From Candidatus Limnocylindrales bacterium (GTDB lineage Bacteria; Moduliflexota; Moduliflexia; Moduliflexales; JAUQPW01), in contig DATMBG010000003.1 of NCBI GenBank assembly GCA_035559535.1, forward strand, positions 1 through 64,000: DNA of 64,000 nt, written 5' to 3'. The first letter of the stretch is position 1. Each line of letters begins with the position of its first letter. The notes under the pieces were generated by a model. That model made no database searches, was not told the origin of the DNA, and was given only the letters and a program-made list of their open reading frames with translations. Both the position numbers and the translations under genes were made by a program. This document shows, in pieces, positions 50,801-58,868 of the stretch.

Positions 50801-52965
50801 AACAGGCCATTATAAATCAAAATTATCAGGAAGGACAGATCCGGCTTCAACAACAAAACTGGAGCCAGGCCATCGCCTACTTTACCCAGGCCCTATCTGA
50901 GTTGAAAAATTCCCAATTCCCAATTCCCGATTCTGCCCTTCAAGTCCAGAAGCTCCAGGTAAACCTCTATTATGCTCAGGGCTCTCTTGCCATGGATCAG
51001 CAGGATTGGACAGAAGCCAGGAAACTCTTTGAGAAAGCCCTGGAAGTAGATCCCCATCATTCAGATGCCCGCAGGAAGCTGAACCAGATCGTTTCCTTCA
51101 TAACCCGGCAGAAACAAGAACAGATTCAGCCGCTACTGCGTTTAGGGGAAGAAAAGCTAAAAGAATGGGACTGGGATGCTGCAAGAACTTACTTCTTAAA
51201 AGCCTGGGAGATAAATCCTGCCGACCTCGAGATCTCGCAAAAGCTCGAAGAGGTAGCAACAGGCCTTCGATATTGGGAAGAAGATCAGCAACGAGAACGT
51301 CAACTCCTACGTGCTCAACAGGAACACCAGATGCGCAGCCTTTTAGAAAAAGAAATCCATCGAAAGAATCTGATCCGATATACCGTCATCGGCTTGGGAA
51401 TCCTGGGAAGTCTTCTCCTTGTCCTTATCTTAAGAAAGAAGAAATCTTTCGATTCACTTACCCAGAGTAAAATTCTGGAAGCGGCTTTTTATAAAACTTT
51501 GGGTCGATATGCTAAAGCGGCCGAGATTTATCAGAGGATGCTGGAAAAGGATCTTTCCACGGACTCCCAGCAGACGGATAAGCTTTGGATTTATCCCCTG
51601 TTGGCAGACCTTTATATCAAAATGGGAAGACAGGATGAGGAAGCCGCAAAGGTTTATGATCGTGCTTTATCTTTAGGCTTTACCCATCCGGAAGCCATAA
51701 TCCCGGTCTCTTACCGTTACCTGAGAAACTTCAAGATCAGCGAGCGGGCCCTCTGGGTTTTTGAAAACGCGCTGAAAATAGATCCTTATAATCGGACCCT
51801 GTTAAATGCCATCCTCCTTAAAGCCTGGGTCCTTCTCCCGGAAAATCCCGGCCATTTCAGATTTTTGTCTCTTTTTCTAAAAGCCTGTGAGAAAACAAAT
51901 ACCCTGGCTATGGGGATTGACTTCCTCCGTGAAATCATCCCCATAGATCCTTCTTTTACAGATCTTTACTTGAAGTTAGCGGACCTGTTCTGGGCAAAGG
52001 GAAAACCTCTTCTTGCCAAGGAGTATCTGACCCTTGCTTATAAGTTCAACAAGAACGCCCCATCGACTTCCAAGAAAGGGAATGTACCATCCCATACCTT
52101 GGGTGTTATCCTCGATAAACTGGAAGCTATCTATCGCCTTCTAACAACAGAAAATGGTCAGGCTCCGGCTGCCCATTATCAATTGGGATTGTTATATATG
52201 AAACAGGGAAAGATCCGTAAAGCCATCCGGGAGTTCAGGAAGATTCACAAAATTCCCCAATGGAGAGAGCGATCTCGAAATAAGCTCATGGAATGCTGGA
52301 ATACTTTAGGGGCAACCCGAATACTCCTTTCCTTAAGACCTTCGAACCTTAAGATTCGCTTCTATACCTCGATGGGGGCCTGGGACAGGGTCATCCGGGT
52401 TTATGAGCGACTTCTGAGCAAGAATCCCAAGAAGGTATGGATTTTTCCCCGGTTAAGTGCCCTTTATCTTAAAACAGGTCGTTTTCATGCCAGGGCTTTC
52501 TGGGTCCATCATAAGGCCCTTTCCCTGGATCCAGAACTGCGAGACCCTGCCTTACTTTTGGCTAACTATTACCTTCAGAGAAGAATGACCGGTCCAAGGA
52601 CTATCTGGGTCTATGAAAGGGCACTGGAATTTCAACCTGATAATGTGGAACTTCTTAGTCTTTTGCTGGAAGCTTATTTAAAAGCCGATGAAGCAGAATA
52701 TAGAATACGGGAGGATCATCTAAGCAAGGAGCAGGCAATGGTAACCATCAGTAAGCGCCTGTATCGCCTGGGCCATCGTAGTAAACGCGTTTATCAGATC
52801 TTAAGTCGAAGTTGTCTGAAACATCAACGTATAGATCGAGAAGCCATGCACATCTATCAGAATGCCCTTCAATACGAACCTGATAATCAAAGGCTGAGGG
52901 ACATGATAGACAGGGTTCGATCCTTGCAAGAAGAAACCCTGGCACTCTGGGAAAGTCATGGATAA
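47875..52965 (+). CDS. Giant WD40-TPR membrane protein
   Basis: A 1,696-residue protein. A signal or anchor segment (about residues 5-22) is followed by 14 WD40 repeats (about 62-694), enough for two seven-bladed propellers, with canonical LASGSYDETVILWDL-type ends. A Lys/Glu/Pro linker (about 695-800) leads to TPR-like repeats of about 62 residues with the start KWYELGLxxxxxxxWxxAIENF (about 800-1130), a charged helix and one membrane span (about 1167-1187, IGLGILGSLLLVLIL). The last 510 residues are TPR-like helical repeats. If the N-terminal segment is a signal, propellers and first TPRs face the periplasm and the last TPRs the cytoplasm. No enzymatic domain; probably a scaffold or signalling platform. 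The ATG at 47875 is used, not a TTG at 47818 in the repeat spacer. Confidence 0.8.
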   Translation: MQVSFKLVKIVMGVWILLLMGIPGREGFKIFSYFNTQAPAGNVSADYKRQTMDNSQQRTDNELLQRLGKGWISTIQYAPDGKYVAVATSIGIELRDPITLAEVKMRLGMPLQGHTGPIGSLAFSPDGSILASGGYDKTIILWKTETGEKLATLHGHQNWVTALAFSKDGTLLASGSYDETVILWDLKAGVRQASPLRTLRGHRGHVLSVAFNPARTLLASGGSDHQVILWDLKALTDSKPAVADDRQFSHKILSGHQEAIQSLAFNPEGSLLVSGSDDASVILWDVKKGEKIQVIRDHQDAVKSVAFNPAGTFLASGSFDGTVRLWSISQLGREPAAASKTLQSPAHHIWWVTFSPDGHFLLSSSAENRLVRWDLQNGDVAHSTPTVVWDHTSPLWSSAISQKTLALAGDNGMLELWNLTSVLQPGEKNGKREEKSESLRNSEPSRSSLQGHLGAVRTVAFNREGTLLASGGEDKQIILWDAQNGVKQRVLEGHGGSVLRLAFSPDDAFLASGGDDQMIFLWDLQTGEKVKTLWNQSQDVLTLVFSPDGKVLISAGSDGTIIFWDIEQGEPIHTLTRPGNWMSSLALSPDGELLAIGNLDNSVTLWSISDNREVRTLRGPTGPIWSLAFSPDGSRLAGAGSDSIIFLWTVNEGQLFKTLRGHTSWVNCLSFNQDGSLLISGSFDGTALIWRIDRPETLQSKGLEAGFGKPKAERGETKKQKPLTSIQRSSGEKVELRDRSSDSTEVTPGLQNPKTEPEEKNKDKVTPSPKDKAISPPSPSKVEEVDKEKSDKAEKIKADPESIFQKWYELGLARMAQRRWESAIENLKRALEVKQVEEVKEKLKEAIHHRWYDLGMERMKQKRWEDAIENFNLALSTLDTPESRKGLQEASYHKWYEAGLSQAERGLWSQAGASFTLALGFLDTEEARTHLREVRYAQWYQTGLEQVSREQWARARESFRLALQEKDTEEARRQLQQAIINQNYQEGQIRLQQQNWSQAIAYFTQALSELKNSQFPIPDSALQVQKLQVNLYYAQGSLAMDQQDWTEARKLFEKALEVDPHHSDARRKLNQIVSFITRQKQEQIQPLLRLGEEKLKEWDWDAARTYFLKAWEINPADLEISQKLEEVATGLRYWEEDQQRERQLLRAQQEHQMRSLLEKEIHRKNLIRYTVIGLGILGSLLLVLILRKKKSFDSLTQSKILEAAFYKTLGRYAKAAEIYQRMLEKDLSTDSQQTDKLWIYPLLADLYIKMGRQDEEAAKVYDRALSLGFTHPEAIIPVSYRYLRNFKISERALWVFENALKIDPYNRTLLNAILLKAWVLLPENPGHFRFLSLFLKACEKTNTLAMGIDFLREIIPIDPSFTDLYLKLADLFWAKGKPLLAKEYLTLAYKFNKNAPSTSKKGNVPSHTLGVILDKLEAIYRLLTTENGQAPAAHYQLGLLYMKQGKIRKAIREFRKIHKIPQWRERSRNKLMECWNTLGATRILLSLRPSNLKIRFYTSMGAWDRVIRVYERLLSKNPKKVWIFPRLSALYLKTGRFHARAFWVHHKALSLDPELRDPALLLANYYLQRRMTGPRTIWVYERALEFQPDNVELLSLLLEAYLKADEAEYRIREDHLSKEQAMVTISKRLYRLGHRSKRVYQILSRSCLKHQRIDREAMHIYQNALQYEPDNQRLRDMIDRVRSLQEETLALWESHG

Positions 52966-53376
52966 ATTGTATGGCAGGGGCAGGTTTTTTCTAACCTAAC
53001 CCCTTTCCCGAGTCGGGAAGGGGGAACTCGGGAATGGCCTGGATCCCCTCGTTCCCCGCCCCACCCCTTACTCCCAACCCCTTCTGAAACTTCAGGAGAA
53101 GGGAGGCCTAGGCGCCAGGATAAGCTGAAAAGCCCCGTCAGGGGTGAACTGTGAGTAGCCCCGGACGCAAGTCGGGGGTTTCAGTCATTCAGAATTTTCT
53201 TCAAGCCCCCAGGGAAGCCCCCCTTTCCTCTATATTATATCCTCCCCTTTCCCCCCATGCGGGGGGAATTGAGGAGCGGCCTGTGAAACAGGTTGCCCCG
53301 CCGAGGCTAACCTTCTTATCCTGGCACGTATGGGAAAGGGGGTTGAGGCAGGCGATGTTTCAAAGTAGAAGCGGTA
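52966..53376. other. Intergenic region dominated by repeats
   Basis: 411 bases between convergent genes. It consists of C/G-tract spacer (52985-53106) and dispersed-repeat copy 3. No gene is supported; the frame at 53151-53390 lies in the repeat. Confidence 0.65.
53107..53300 (+). repeat. Dispersed repeat element, copy 3
   Basis: Longest plus-strand copy: GGCGCCAGGATAAG, AAAAGCCCCGTCAGGGGTGA, TTTCAGTCATTCAGAATTTT, CTTTCCTCTATAT and GAATTGAGGAGCGGCCTGT in the same order as copy 1 (reverse strand). Internal complementarity CCCCGGAC/GTCGGGGG suggests a folded transcript. Confidence 0.8.
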
Positions 53377-54528
53377 TTATTTCGGGATAATGTGGACTGC
53401 TGTTGCTTTAAAGGTAGCCAGGATAGAGCGTCCTTCCTTTAAGTTTAGCGCTTCCACGGACTGTTTGGTTACAAACGAGGTTAACGGAAATCCACAATCC
53501 AAAACTACTTTATAATATAGGCCCTGGGGTACTACCCTCAGGATACGCCCTTTTATCCGGTTTCTGGCGCTGGAAGTGATTTTTTCTTGCCGAAGAAGGG
53601 TAGACTCTTTCTCCTCCCTATCTTCGGATCTCCAGGTTCCCGGGTCCCTTTCCAGGGTCTCCAGGGTAACCTGCTCAGGTCTCAAACAGACCAGAACATC
53701 TTCCCCGACCCGAAGGTTGCCGATAGTTTCAATGGTGTGGCCTTCTGAGATCTTCACCAGAAAAGTTCCTTCCCTTCCTCCTATGACTTTGCCGGGTAGA
53801 ACCGTCTCGATACCCACAAAAGCGGCTACTGTTTCATTGATGGGATGATTAAAAACCTCATCGGTTCTACCCATCTGGAGGATTTTCCCACGGTCTATAA
53901 TGGCAACCCGATCTGCCAATCTAAGGACTTCAGAGCGATCATGGGTCACCAGGATCGTGGTTGTATGGGTTTCCCGGAGGATATGTTCAAGATCTTCGAT
54001 AAGAGCTTCTCGGGAAGGAGAATCTAAAGCTGCAAAGGGTTCGTCCAGGAAGAGGATTTGGGGATTTAGAACGAAGGCGCGTGCCAGGCTGGTTCGTTGT
54101 GCTTCACCTCCTGACAGGGTTCTGGCCGAGCGATTCGCCAAATGGGAAATACCCAAACGTTCCAGCCACATAAAAACCTTTTCGTAGATCTCATGCCGGG
54201 AGACTCTCCTTAGTTTCAAGCCGGAAGCAACATTCTCGAAGACGGTGGTATCAAATAAAAGCGGCTCTTGAAAAACGACCGCCAGAGATCGCCGTAATGG
54301 GAGGAGATTCTTTTTATAATCAACCGGCAAACCTTTAAAGAAGACGGTTCCTTCATGGGGGGATTGGAGGAAGGCCAGAACCTGAAGCAGGGTCGTTTTC
54401 CCGGCTCCATTAGGTCCGAGAAAAGCCAGGGTTTCTCCCATCTCTACCTGAAGTTTAGGAACATCCAGAATCGTTTGTTGATCTCCCAGAACTTGTAGAT
54501 TTCTGACTTCTAGAATAACTTCTTTCAC
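53377..54528 (-). CDS. tupC: Tungstate/molybdate-type ABC ATPase with TOBE domain
   Basis: A 383-residue ABC ATPase. Walker A is GPNGAGKTTLL, the signature TLSGGEAQRTSLARAF and Walker B ILFLDEPFAALDSPSRE. After about residue 235, a TOBE-type oxyanion-binding region follows (GEDVLVCLRPEQVTLE, then RNRIKGRILRVVPQGLYYKV). This layout fits TupC/WtpC/ModC importers. The permease gene lies immediately upstream. The GTG at 54528 is used because the longer frame (54579) translates the intergenic hairpin. Tungstate versus molybdate cannot be decided from the ATPase alone. Confidence 0.83.
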   Translation of the reverse strand: MKEVILEVRNLQVLGDQQTILDVPKLQVEMGETLAFLGPNGAGKTTLLQVLAFLQSPHEGTVFFKGLPVDYKKNLLPLRRSLAVVFQEPLLFDTTVFENVASGLKLRRVSRHEIYEKVFMWLERLGISHLANRSARTLSGGEAQRTSLARAFVLNPQILFLDEPFAALDSPSREALIEDLEHILRETHTTTILVTHDRSEVLRLADRVAIIDRGKILQMGRTDEVFNHPINETVAAFVGIETVLPGKVIGGREGTFLVKISEGHTIETIGNLRVGEDVLVCLRPEQVTLETLERDPGTWRSEDREEKESTLLRQEKITSSARNRIKGRILRVVPQGLYYKVVLDCGFPLTSFVTKQSVEALNLKEGRSILATFKATAVHIIPK

Positions 54529-54545
54529 GGAGGAGTCCAGAGTCA

Positions 54546-54576
54546 GAAGCCCGAAGTTCTCCGAACTTCGGGCTTC
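54546..54576. repeat. 14-bp perfect hairpin in the tupB-tupC gap
   Basis: GAAGCCCGAAGTTC (54546-54559) and GAACTTCGGGCTTC (54563-54576) with a 3-base loop. It occupies the gap between the permease stop and the ATPase start and causes an artefactual N-terminal ORF extension. Confidence 0.8.
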
Positions 54577-54590
54577 CAACGCTTAGGGGC

Positions 54591-55289
54591 TTATTTGGGT
54601 CTGTCTCGCTGTTGGAGGAATGTCAGGGTCAGGTTTACACTAAAGGTTAAGAGGAAAAGCAGAATACTCAAGGCAATAGCCATACCGAATTCGCCTTTAC
54701 TGGTCTCCAATACCGTAGCCGTTGTCAGTACCCGGGTTTGTCCCTTGATATTTCCTCCTACCATCATCGAAGCGCCAACCTCTGAGATAACCCCTCCAAA
54801 ACCGGCCATAACGGCTGCCAGTAGGGGGAGCCTGGCTTCCTTTAAGAGAAGCCAGACCATCTGGCAACGGGAGGCCCCGAGGGCAAGGATTTGTAAACGT
54901 AGTTTGGGGTTAAGATGCTGGATGGCCGCTATGGTTAATCCGGCCATAATGGGGGTTGCAAGGATAGTCTGGGCTATCACCATTGCCGTAGGGGTATAGA
55001 GCAGGTGAAAGAATCCTAAGGGTCCATTTCGCCAAAGTAAAATTGTAACAAACAATCCTACCACCACGGGGGGGAGACCCATACCGGTATTAATCAAGGT
55101 AATCCATAAGCGGCGACCGGGGAAGCGACTTAAAGCCAGAAAAGTACCTATAGAAACTCCCAGAATCAAACTACCTATTGTTGCCAATCCAGAAACCCGA
55201 AGGGAAAGCCATGTAATCTCCCATACTTCTGGGTCCCGGTGTATTAAAAGCTCGAAGGCTTTCCGAATTCCCTCCCAAATTAAATCCAC
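54591..55289 (-). CDS. tupB: Tungstate-type ABC permease TupB
   Basis: A 232-residue inner-membrane permease with five to six helices. LRVSGLATIGSLILGVSIG and GMGLPPVVVGLFVTILLWR are TupB-like, and ALGASRCQMVWLLLKEARLP is the cytoplasmic EAA loop that docks on the ATPase. GFGGVISEVGASMMVGGN is a signature of the tungstate (TupB/WtpB-like) group. The GTG at 55289 begins the conserved part; upstream bases are GTGTGGAGGG-type tandem repeats with no clear ribosome binding site. No tupA binding-protein gene is adjacent. Confidence 0.85.
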   Translation of the reverse strand: MDLIWEGIRKAFELLIHRDPEVWEITWLSLRVSGLATIGSLILGVSIGTFLALSRFPGRRLWITLINTGMGLPPVVVGLFVTILLWRNGPLGFFHLLYTPTAMVIAQTILATPIMAGLTIAAIQHLNPKLRLQILALGASRCQMVWLLLKEARLPLLAAVMAGFGGVISEVGASMMVGGNIKGQTRVLTTATVLETSKGEFGMAIALSILLFLLTFSVNLTLTFLQQRDRPK

Positions 55290-55355
55290 ACGCCTACACC
55301 CCCATCCCTCCACACGCCCACCCCTCTATACCCCCACCCTTCCATACTCTACTCC
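55290..55355. repeat. Tandem (GGAGGGATGGGGGTGT)-type spacer
   Basis: On the minus strand GGTGGGGGTAT, GGGGTGGGCGTGTGGAGG and GATGGGGGTGTAGGCGTGT form imperfect tandem units between the HD/methyltransferase stop and tupB. It is another low-complexity operon spacer without a gene. Confidence 0.6.
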
Positions 55356-56528
55356 CTAACGAACCTCCATGAAGCTAAAAAGCTCCTTACCCAGACGTCT
55401 TTCAACAGAATTAGACGGAACTTCCAGAGTTTTAATTTCAAAAAACGGGGAAAACAAGGCGCGGATTTCTTCGGAATCGGTGGTATAAGGGGGGCCTCCC
55501 GGCTGCCCATGGGCATAAAAGAGGGCAATAAATCGTCCACCAGGTCGCAAAAGATTTCTTACAATTTGAACATATTCTCCTCGCCGGGCCGGATCAATGG
55601 CACAAAAGCAGGTGTGCTCTAAGACATAGTCAAATTGGTGCGCATACTTTGGAATTAAATCAAACAGATCCTGTTGAACCAGTTTGAGGGATACTCCGGC
55701 TTTTTTTGCTATTTGTGCAGCTCCCTGAATGGCCGACGGAGCAAAATCAAACCCAACGACCTGAAAGCCTTTTTGAGCAAAAAAAATCGCATCATGTCCA
55801 CGTCCGCAACCCAATACGGCCAGAGAGCCTGGGGGAGGCGCAGCAGAAGATTCTAAAAAAGATGCCAAGGGGGGAGCGACCTGTCCAAGATCCCAAAGAG
55901 CTTCATTTTGTTGATATAAATTCTCCCAGAAACTGACCGTATTAGCCCGGTGTTTCCAGAACCCATTCGCCCAGGTCGTCATCTGATCATAAAGGTAAGG
56001 AGATACTTCTTTAGCCAAAGGGAGGTACTTCTCGCACGTTTCACGATAATATCTCAGTTGCTGTTCCTGGGAAGGCGAAAGATGCAAATACCGAATATGG
56101 TCAAGTCGATCTGACAATTTAATGAGTTGGATTTCTCGAGGGGCTTGCCAGATCTTCTCCAGGTAGGCCCGGTCTCTCTCCTCATTGGAGGAATACCGGT
56201 TGATAGCTTCTTTGGTCAATATTTTCACCATGCCTGCAATGGGTTCTCCAAAAGCTTCCTCCAAAGCTGCGTAATCGACCTGGCAATCTTCTAAAACATC
56301 CTGGAGTAGAGCCGCACAGAGCACGTTGGAATCCGTTATTTTCAACTCATCGAAGAGAATACAGACTACTCGTAAGAGATGAACCCTGTAATCTATTCCT
56401 TCATCCCGGTGTTGTCCTCTATGATTTTCCTCGGCAAAATGATAAGCTTTTTCTAGGAGAGCCAGATTAACTTCTGGATTTTTGGACAGAATTCTTTCTT
56501 TAAATTCTTGAAAATGGTTTTGAGTCAT
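55356..56528 (-). CDS. RSH-type HD domain fused to TPMT-like methyltransferase
   Basis: A 390-residue fusion. Residues 1-185 resemble the HD hydrolase domain of RelA/SpoT (Mesh1-like). His50, Asp77, Glu80-Asp81 and Asp140 align with the catalytic set, but the HD motif reads LLQDVLED: the metal His is Gln76, and the Asn of RLHN is His144. ppGpp hydrolysis is therefore doubtful. Residues 225-390 are a thiopurine-methyltransferase-type SAM domain: LGCGRGHDAIFFAQKGFQVV, GFDFAPSAIQ, HTCFCAIDPARRGEYV and LLRPGGRFIALFYAHG. TPMT relatives methylate S, Se, Te or halide acceptors. The gene is followed by the tungstate-type importer. The ATG at 56528 is preferred over a TTG at 56540. Confidence 0.82.
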   Translation of the reverse strand: MTQNHFQEFKERILSKNPEVNLALLEKAYHFAEENHRGQHRDEGIDYRVHLLRVVCILFDELKITDSNVLCAALLQDVLEDCQVDYAALEEAFGEPIAGMVKILTKEAINRYSSNEERDRAYLEKIWQAPREIQLIKLSDRLDHIRYLHLSPSQEQQLRYYRETCEKYLPLAKEVSPYLYDQMTTWANGFWKHRANTVSFWENLYQQNEALWDLGQVAPPLASFLESSAAPPPGSLAVLGCGRGHDAIFFAQKGFQVVGFDFAPSAIQGAAQIAKKAGVSLKLVQQDLFDLIPKYAHQFDYVLEHTCFCAIDPARRGEYVQIVRNLLRPGGRFIALFYAHGQPGGPPYTTDSEEIRALFSPFFEIKTLEVPSNSVERRLGKELFSFMEVR

Positions 56529-56545
56529 CCTATCGGTCAAAGGAA

Positions 56546-56782
56546 TCAGGCCCGCTCGAAATAATAATCCCGTCTCTTACAATTAGAACAACGATAGGGA
56601 CTAATTCGTATAATTGGAAAGATATAGGTATCTATAAAATTTCGTGGCTTTGCTTTTATCAAGGTATCTGTTTTACAATATCGGCAGGTAATGGTCTTTC
56701 GTCCATTTTCATTCTTTTTCTCTGGGGTTACAGGGGAGATATCTACCTGGGAATCTGGTTTCTTAGACTTGGCAGTTTTCAT
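56546..56782 (-). CDS. Small zinc-ribbon protein
   Basis: A 78-residue protein with a Lys/Ser-rich N-terminal third and two Cys pairs, TCRYCKTD and RCSNCKRRD, separated by about 28 residues: a zinc-ribbon-type fold. The C-terminus ends YYFERA. AAGGAGGT precedes the ATG, the strongest ribosome binding site here, so the small gene is real. It lies 17 bases upstream of the HD/TPMT gene in the same direction and is probably co-transcribed. Possible nucleic-acid or protein adaptor; function unknown. Confidence 0.75.
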   Translation of the reverse strand: MKTAKSKKPDSQVDISPVTPEKKNENGRKTITCRYCKTDTLIKAKPRNFIDTYIFPIIRISPYRCSNCKRRDYYFERA

Positions 56783-56968
56783 TGTTTACCTCCTTTTCTT
56801 TCTATTAAAGTTGGCAAACAGGACTTTGAAGTAAAAAAATAGGGTAAGGAAAATCTATCCTCTTTTTTTATTTTAATCTCCCCAAAAGGGGCCTTGTCAA
56901 TAAAAATATTTCTGTTAAAGCAAAAGAAGACCTGCTTTTCCCTTTTCGAGGGTTGGTCGCACCTTCGA

Positions 56969-57172
56969 TTATCGGTCCCTGTAGTTTTTGTCCCTGTCTT
57001 CCAGTATATGTTTTCGGTGATCATTGGGCCCGCCGTTGTTCGGTTTCAGGTATTTTAATTTTCGTATATTTTTTGTAATCGCTTCCCGCTTTTTCACTTC
57101 CTTCTTGAACTTCATGAGATCTCTTTCCAGGGCTTCGATTTCCCTCTTGATTTTATCCAGAAAGTTCTCCAT
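56969..57172 (-). CDS. Small coiled-coil protein
   Basis: A 67-residue highly charged protein. The first 38 residues (FLDKIKREIEALERDLMKF and onward) have the heptad spacing of a short coiled coil; the C-terminal part is polar (NNGGPNDHRKH). GGAGGG lies seven bases before the ATG. No family recognised; likely a small cytoplasmic oligomerising or adaptor protein. The overlapping frame 56779-57024 has no ribosome binding site and is not accepted. Confidence 0.6.
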   Translation of the reverse strand: MENFLDKIKREIEALERDLMKFKKEVKKREAITKNIRKLKYLKPNNGGPNDHRKHILEDRDKNYRDR

Positions 57173-57653
57173 ACCTTACCCTCCTTGAAGTCAGAGCTTT
57201 ATCCATAGGTAATCCTTGAGAGTCCCTGATTCCTATAGGGGCAATAAGTATACCAGTCGAGGGATGAAGCTATAAGTTCTTTAATATTAAAGGGTTATAG
57301 ATATTCTGTAACGGATTTATTTAGAGAAGAGTATGGTCTTTTCTGGATAAAGTGGGATTTTCAGACCCTAGTCGATTAGAATCGCTTTATGATCGTCCAG
57401 GTGGATCAATTTAGGCAAGAAGTCCCTGTCTAATTACAAGATAAATGTAGAGTTCACAAAAGTGACCAAATTCTTATTGACAAAACAAAAATCAGCACCC
57501 AATATAGAATTGCTGGTCAGACGTAGCCTCTATGGAAGATGTGGATTCTTGCAAGCCGGGCTTGTCCACTCCTATTCGAGTTGCTCGAACAGGGGTTGAC
57601 AGATTCAAAAGCCTAATGCCTAACTAATTATCAACCAAAAAGGAGGTATGATT
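57173..57653. other. Upstream region of the propeller gene
   Basis: 481 bases between divergent genes. TTGACA words occur at 57477-57482 and 57596-57601 without a convincing -10 at standard spacing. A hairpin TTCGAG/CTCGAA lies near 57575-57590. AAGGAGGT at 57640-57647 marks the next gene. No gene is supported. Confidence 0.5.
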
Positions 57654-58856
57654 ATGGATGTACGCGTTAAATCGATTCTCTCCCTTGTTTTAGTTGGTCT
57701 TTTAGTTACGTCTGTTTCTTTGGCCGAAGAAAAGGAAAAACCGGCTCCCCCCCCCCCTTACCCTGTTAAGGGACAGGTTATTCAAACGTTGAAAGCCTTC
57801 GACAATCCTGAAGGGGCTATTTTTAGTGCCGATGGAAAGTTTGTATTTATCTCTAATGCGGCTGAGTTGGGGATGAAGGAAAAAGGATTTCATTGGACTG
57901 AAAAAGCCGGTTACATCAGTAAGCTGGAAGTTCAACCGGATGGAACCTTAAAGATGGTGAAGGATAAACTGATCACAGGTCTCACGGCCCCCTTGGGAAT
58001 GGCTGTCCTTCCCGTGGCTACCAAGAAATTCCCCAAAGGCACCATCTTTTTGTGTGCTGGAGCCGCTCCCATAGCCGAAGCAAACGGTACCGAAATTAAA
58101 GACGCAAAACGCATGGATCCCAAACTGGTTGCGTTTGATACTGAGGGAAAAGTCCTGGGCGAAATTAAAATGGGAATGAATTCTGCTTTTGCCAAGGCCA
58201 ATGGAGGATCTCCGGCTACCCTTCCCAATGCAGCCGGTTTTGATAAAGATGGTAACTTATATGTTGCAGATACCGGGATTGGCGGCGCCAGTTTTGATCC
58301 TCCTGTGAAAACCAATGGAGGGGTCTATATGATTCCCCATAGCGCCCTGGATGATCTGGCAGATGGCAAAGAAGCTTCCGTTAGCTTTATCGCCATGCCC
58401 GAAGGTGGACCAGATGGTGTTGAAGTGGCTCCAGATGGGAGCATCCATACCAATACCGTTGGTGTGGCTGCCGGTATGAAAGATCCAGCCCAGGGAGGTA
58501 TGTACAAGCTCTCTGTGGAAGATTTCAAGAGTGGTAAGCTCCCGGCACCCTTCGTTACCGGTTTAGGAGCCCTGGATGGTCTGGATTTCGCCGGTAATGC
58601 CCGACTGGATACAGAGATCGTAAATACCAACTCGGTTATTGTAACCCTTCTGCCGGATGGAAAACCGATGATGTTGACCTATGATCAGCCAGATAAGAAA
58701 TTAGCCGGACCGGCAGATATTGCGGTTCGTAAAATGGCCGATGGAGGCTACCTCCTGGTTATTCCCGAACTCTCTGCACTGGCGCCCAATACGAATCAAG
58801 ATCCCGTTACCGTCGTAAAACTTCCGGCAGATTTTGATAAAGGCGGAAAGAAATAA
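57654..58856 (+). CDS. Exported SMP-30/NHL-type beta-propeller protein
   Basis: A 400-residue protein with a signal peptide (SILSLVLVGLLVTSVSLA) and a Glu/Lys/Pro linker (EEKEKPAPPPPYP). The rest has repeated strands with FSADGKFVFISN, FDKDGNLYVADTGIG and VEVAPDGSIHTN, the pattern of SMP-30/gluconolactonase-like six-bladed propellers. Calcium-binding and lactonase residues cannot be assigned with confidence. Probably periplasmic. The second ATG (57654) is used because AAGGAGGT is six bases before it and abuts the first ATG at 57648. It is closed by a clear terminator, so it is a single-gene unit. Confidence 0.78.
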   Translation: MDVRVKSILSLVLVGLLVTSVSLAEEKEKPAPPPPYPVKGQVIQTLKAFDNPEGAIFSADGKFVFISNAAELGMKEKGFHWTEKAGYISKLEVQPDGTLKMVKDKLITGLTAPLGMAVLPVATKKFPKGTIFLCAGAAPIAEANGTEIKDAKRMDPKLVAFDTEGKVLGEIKMGMNSAFAKANGGSPATLPNAAGFDKDGNLYVADTGIGGASFDPPVKTNGGVYMIPHSALDDLADGKEASVSFIAMPEGGPDGVEVAPDGSIHTNTVGVAAGMKDPAQGGMYKLSVEDFKSGKLPAPFVTGLGALDGLDFAGNARLDTEIVNTNSVIVTLLPDGKPMMLTYDQPDKKLAGPADIAVRKMADGGYLLVIPELSALAPNTNQDPVTVVKLPADFDKGGKK

Positions 58857-58868
58857 GAAAACTAAAAA

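Noticed and set aside
56779..57024. 81-codon minus-strand frame between two small genes
   Set aside because: Overlaps a better-supported gene, has no ribosome binding site and an unprotein-like composition.
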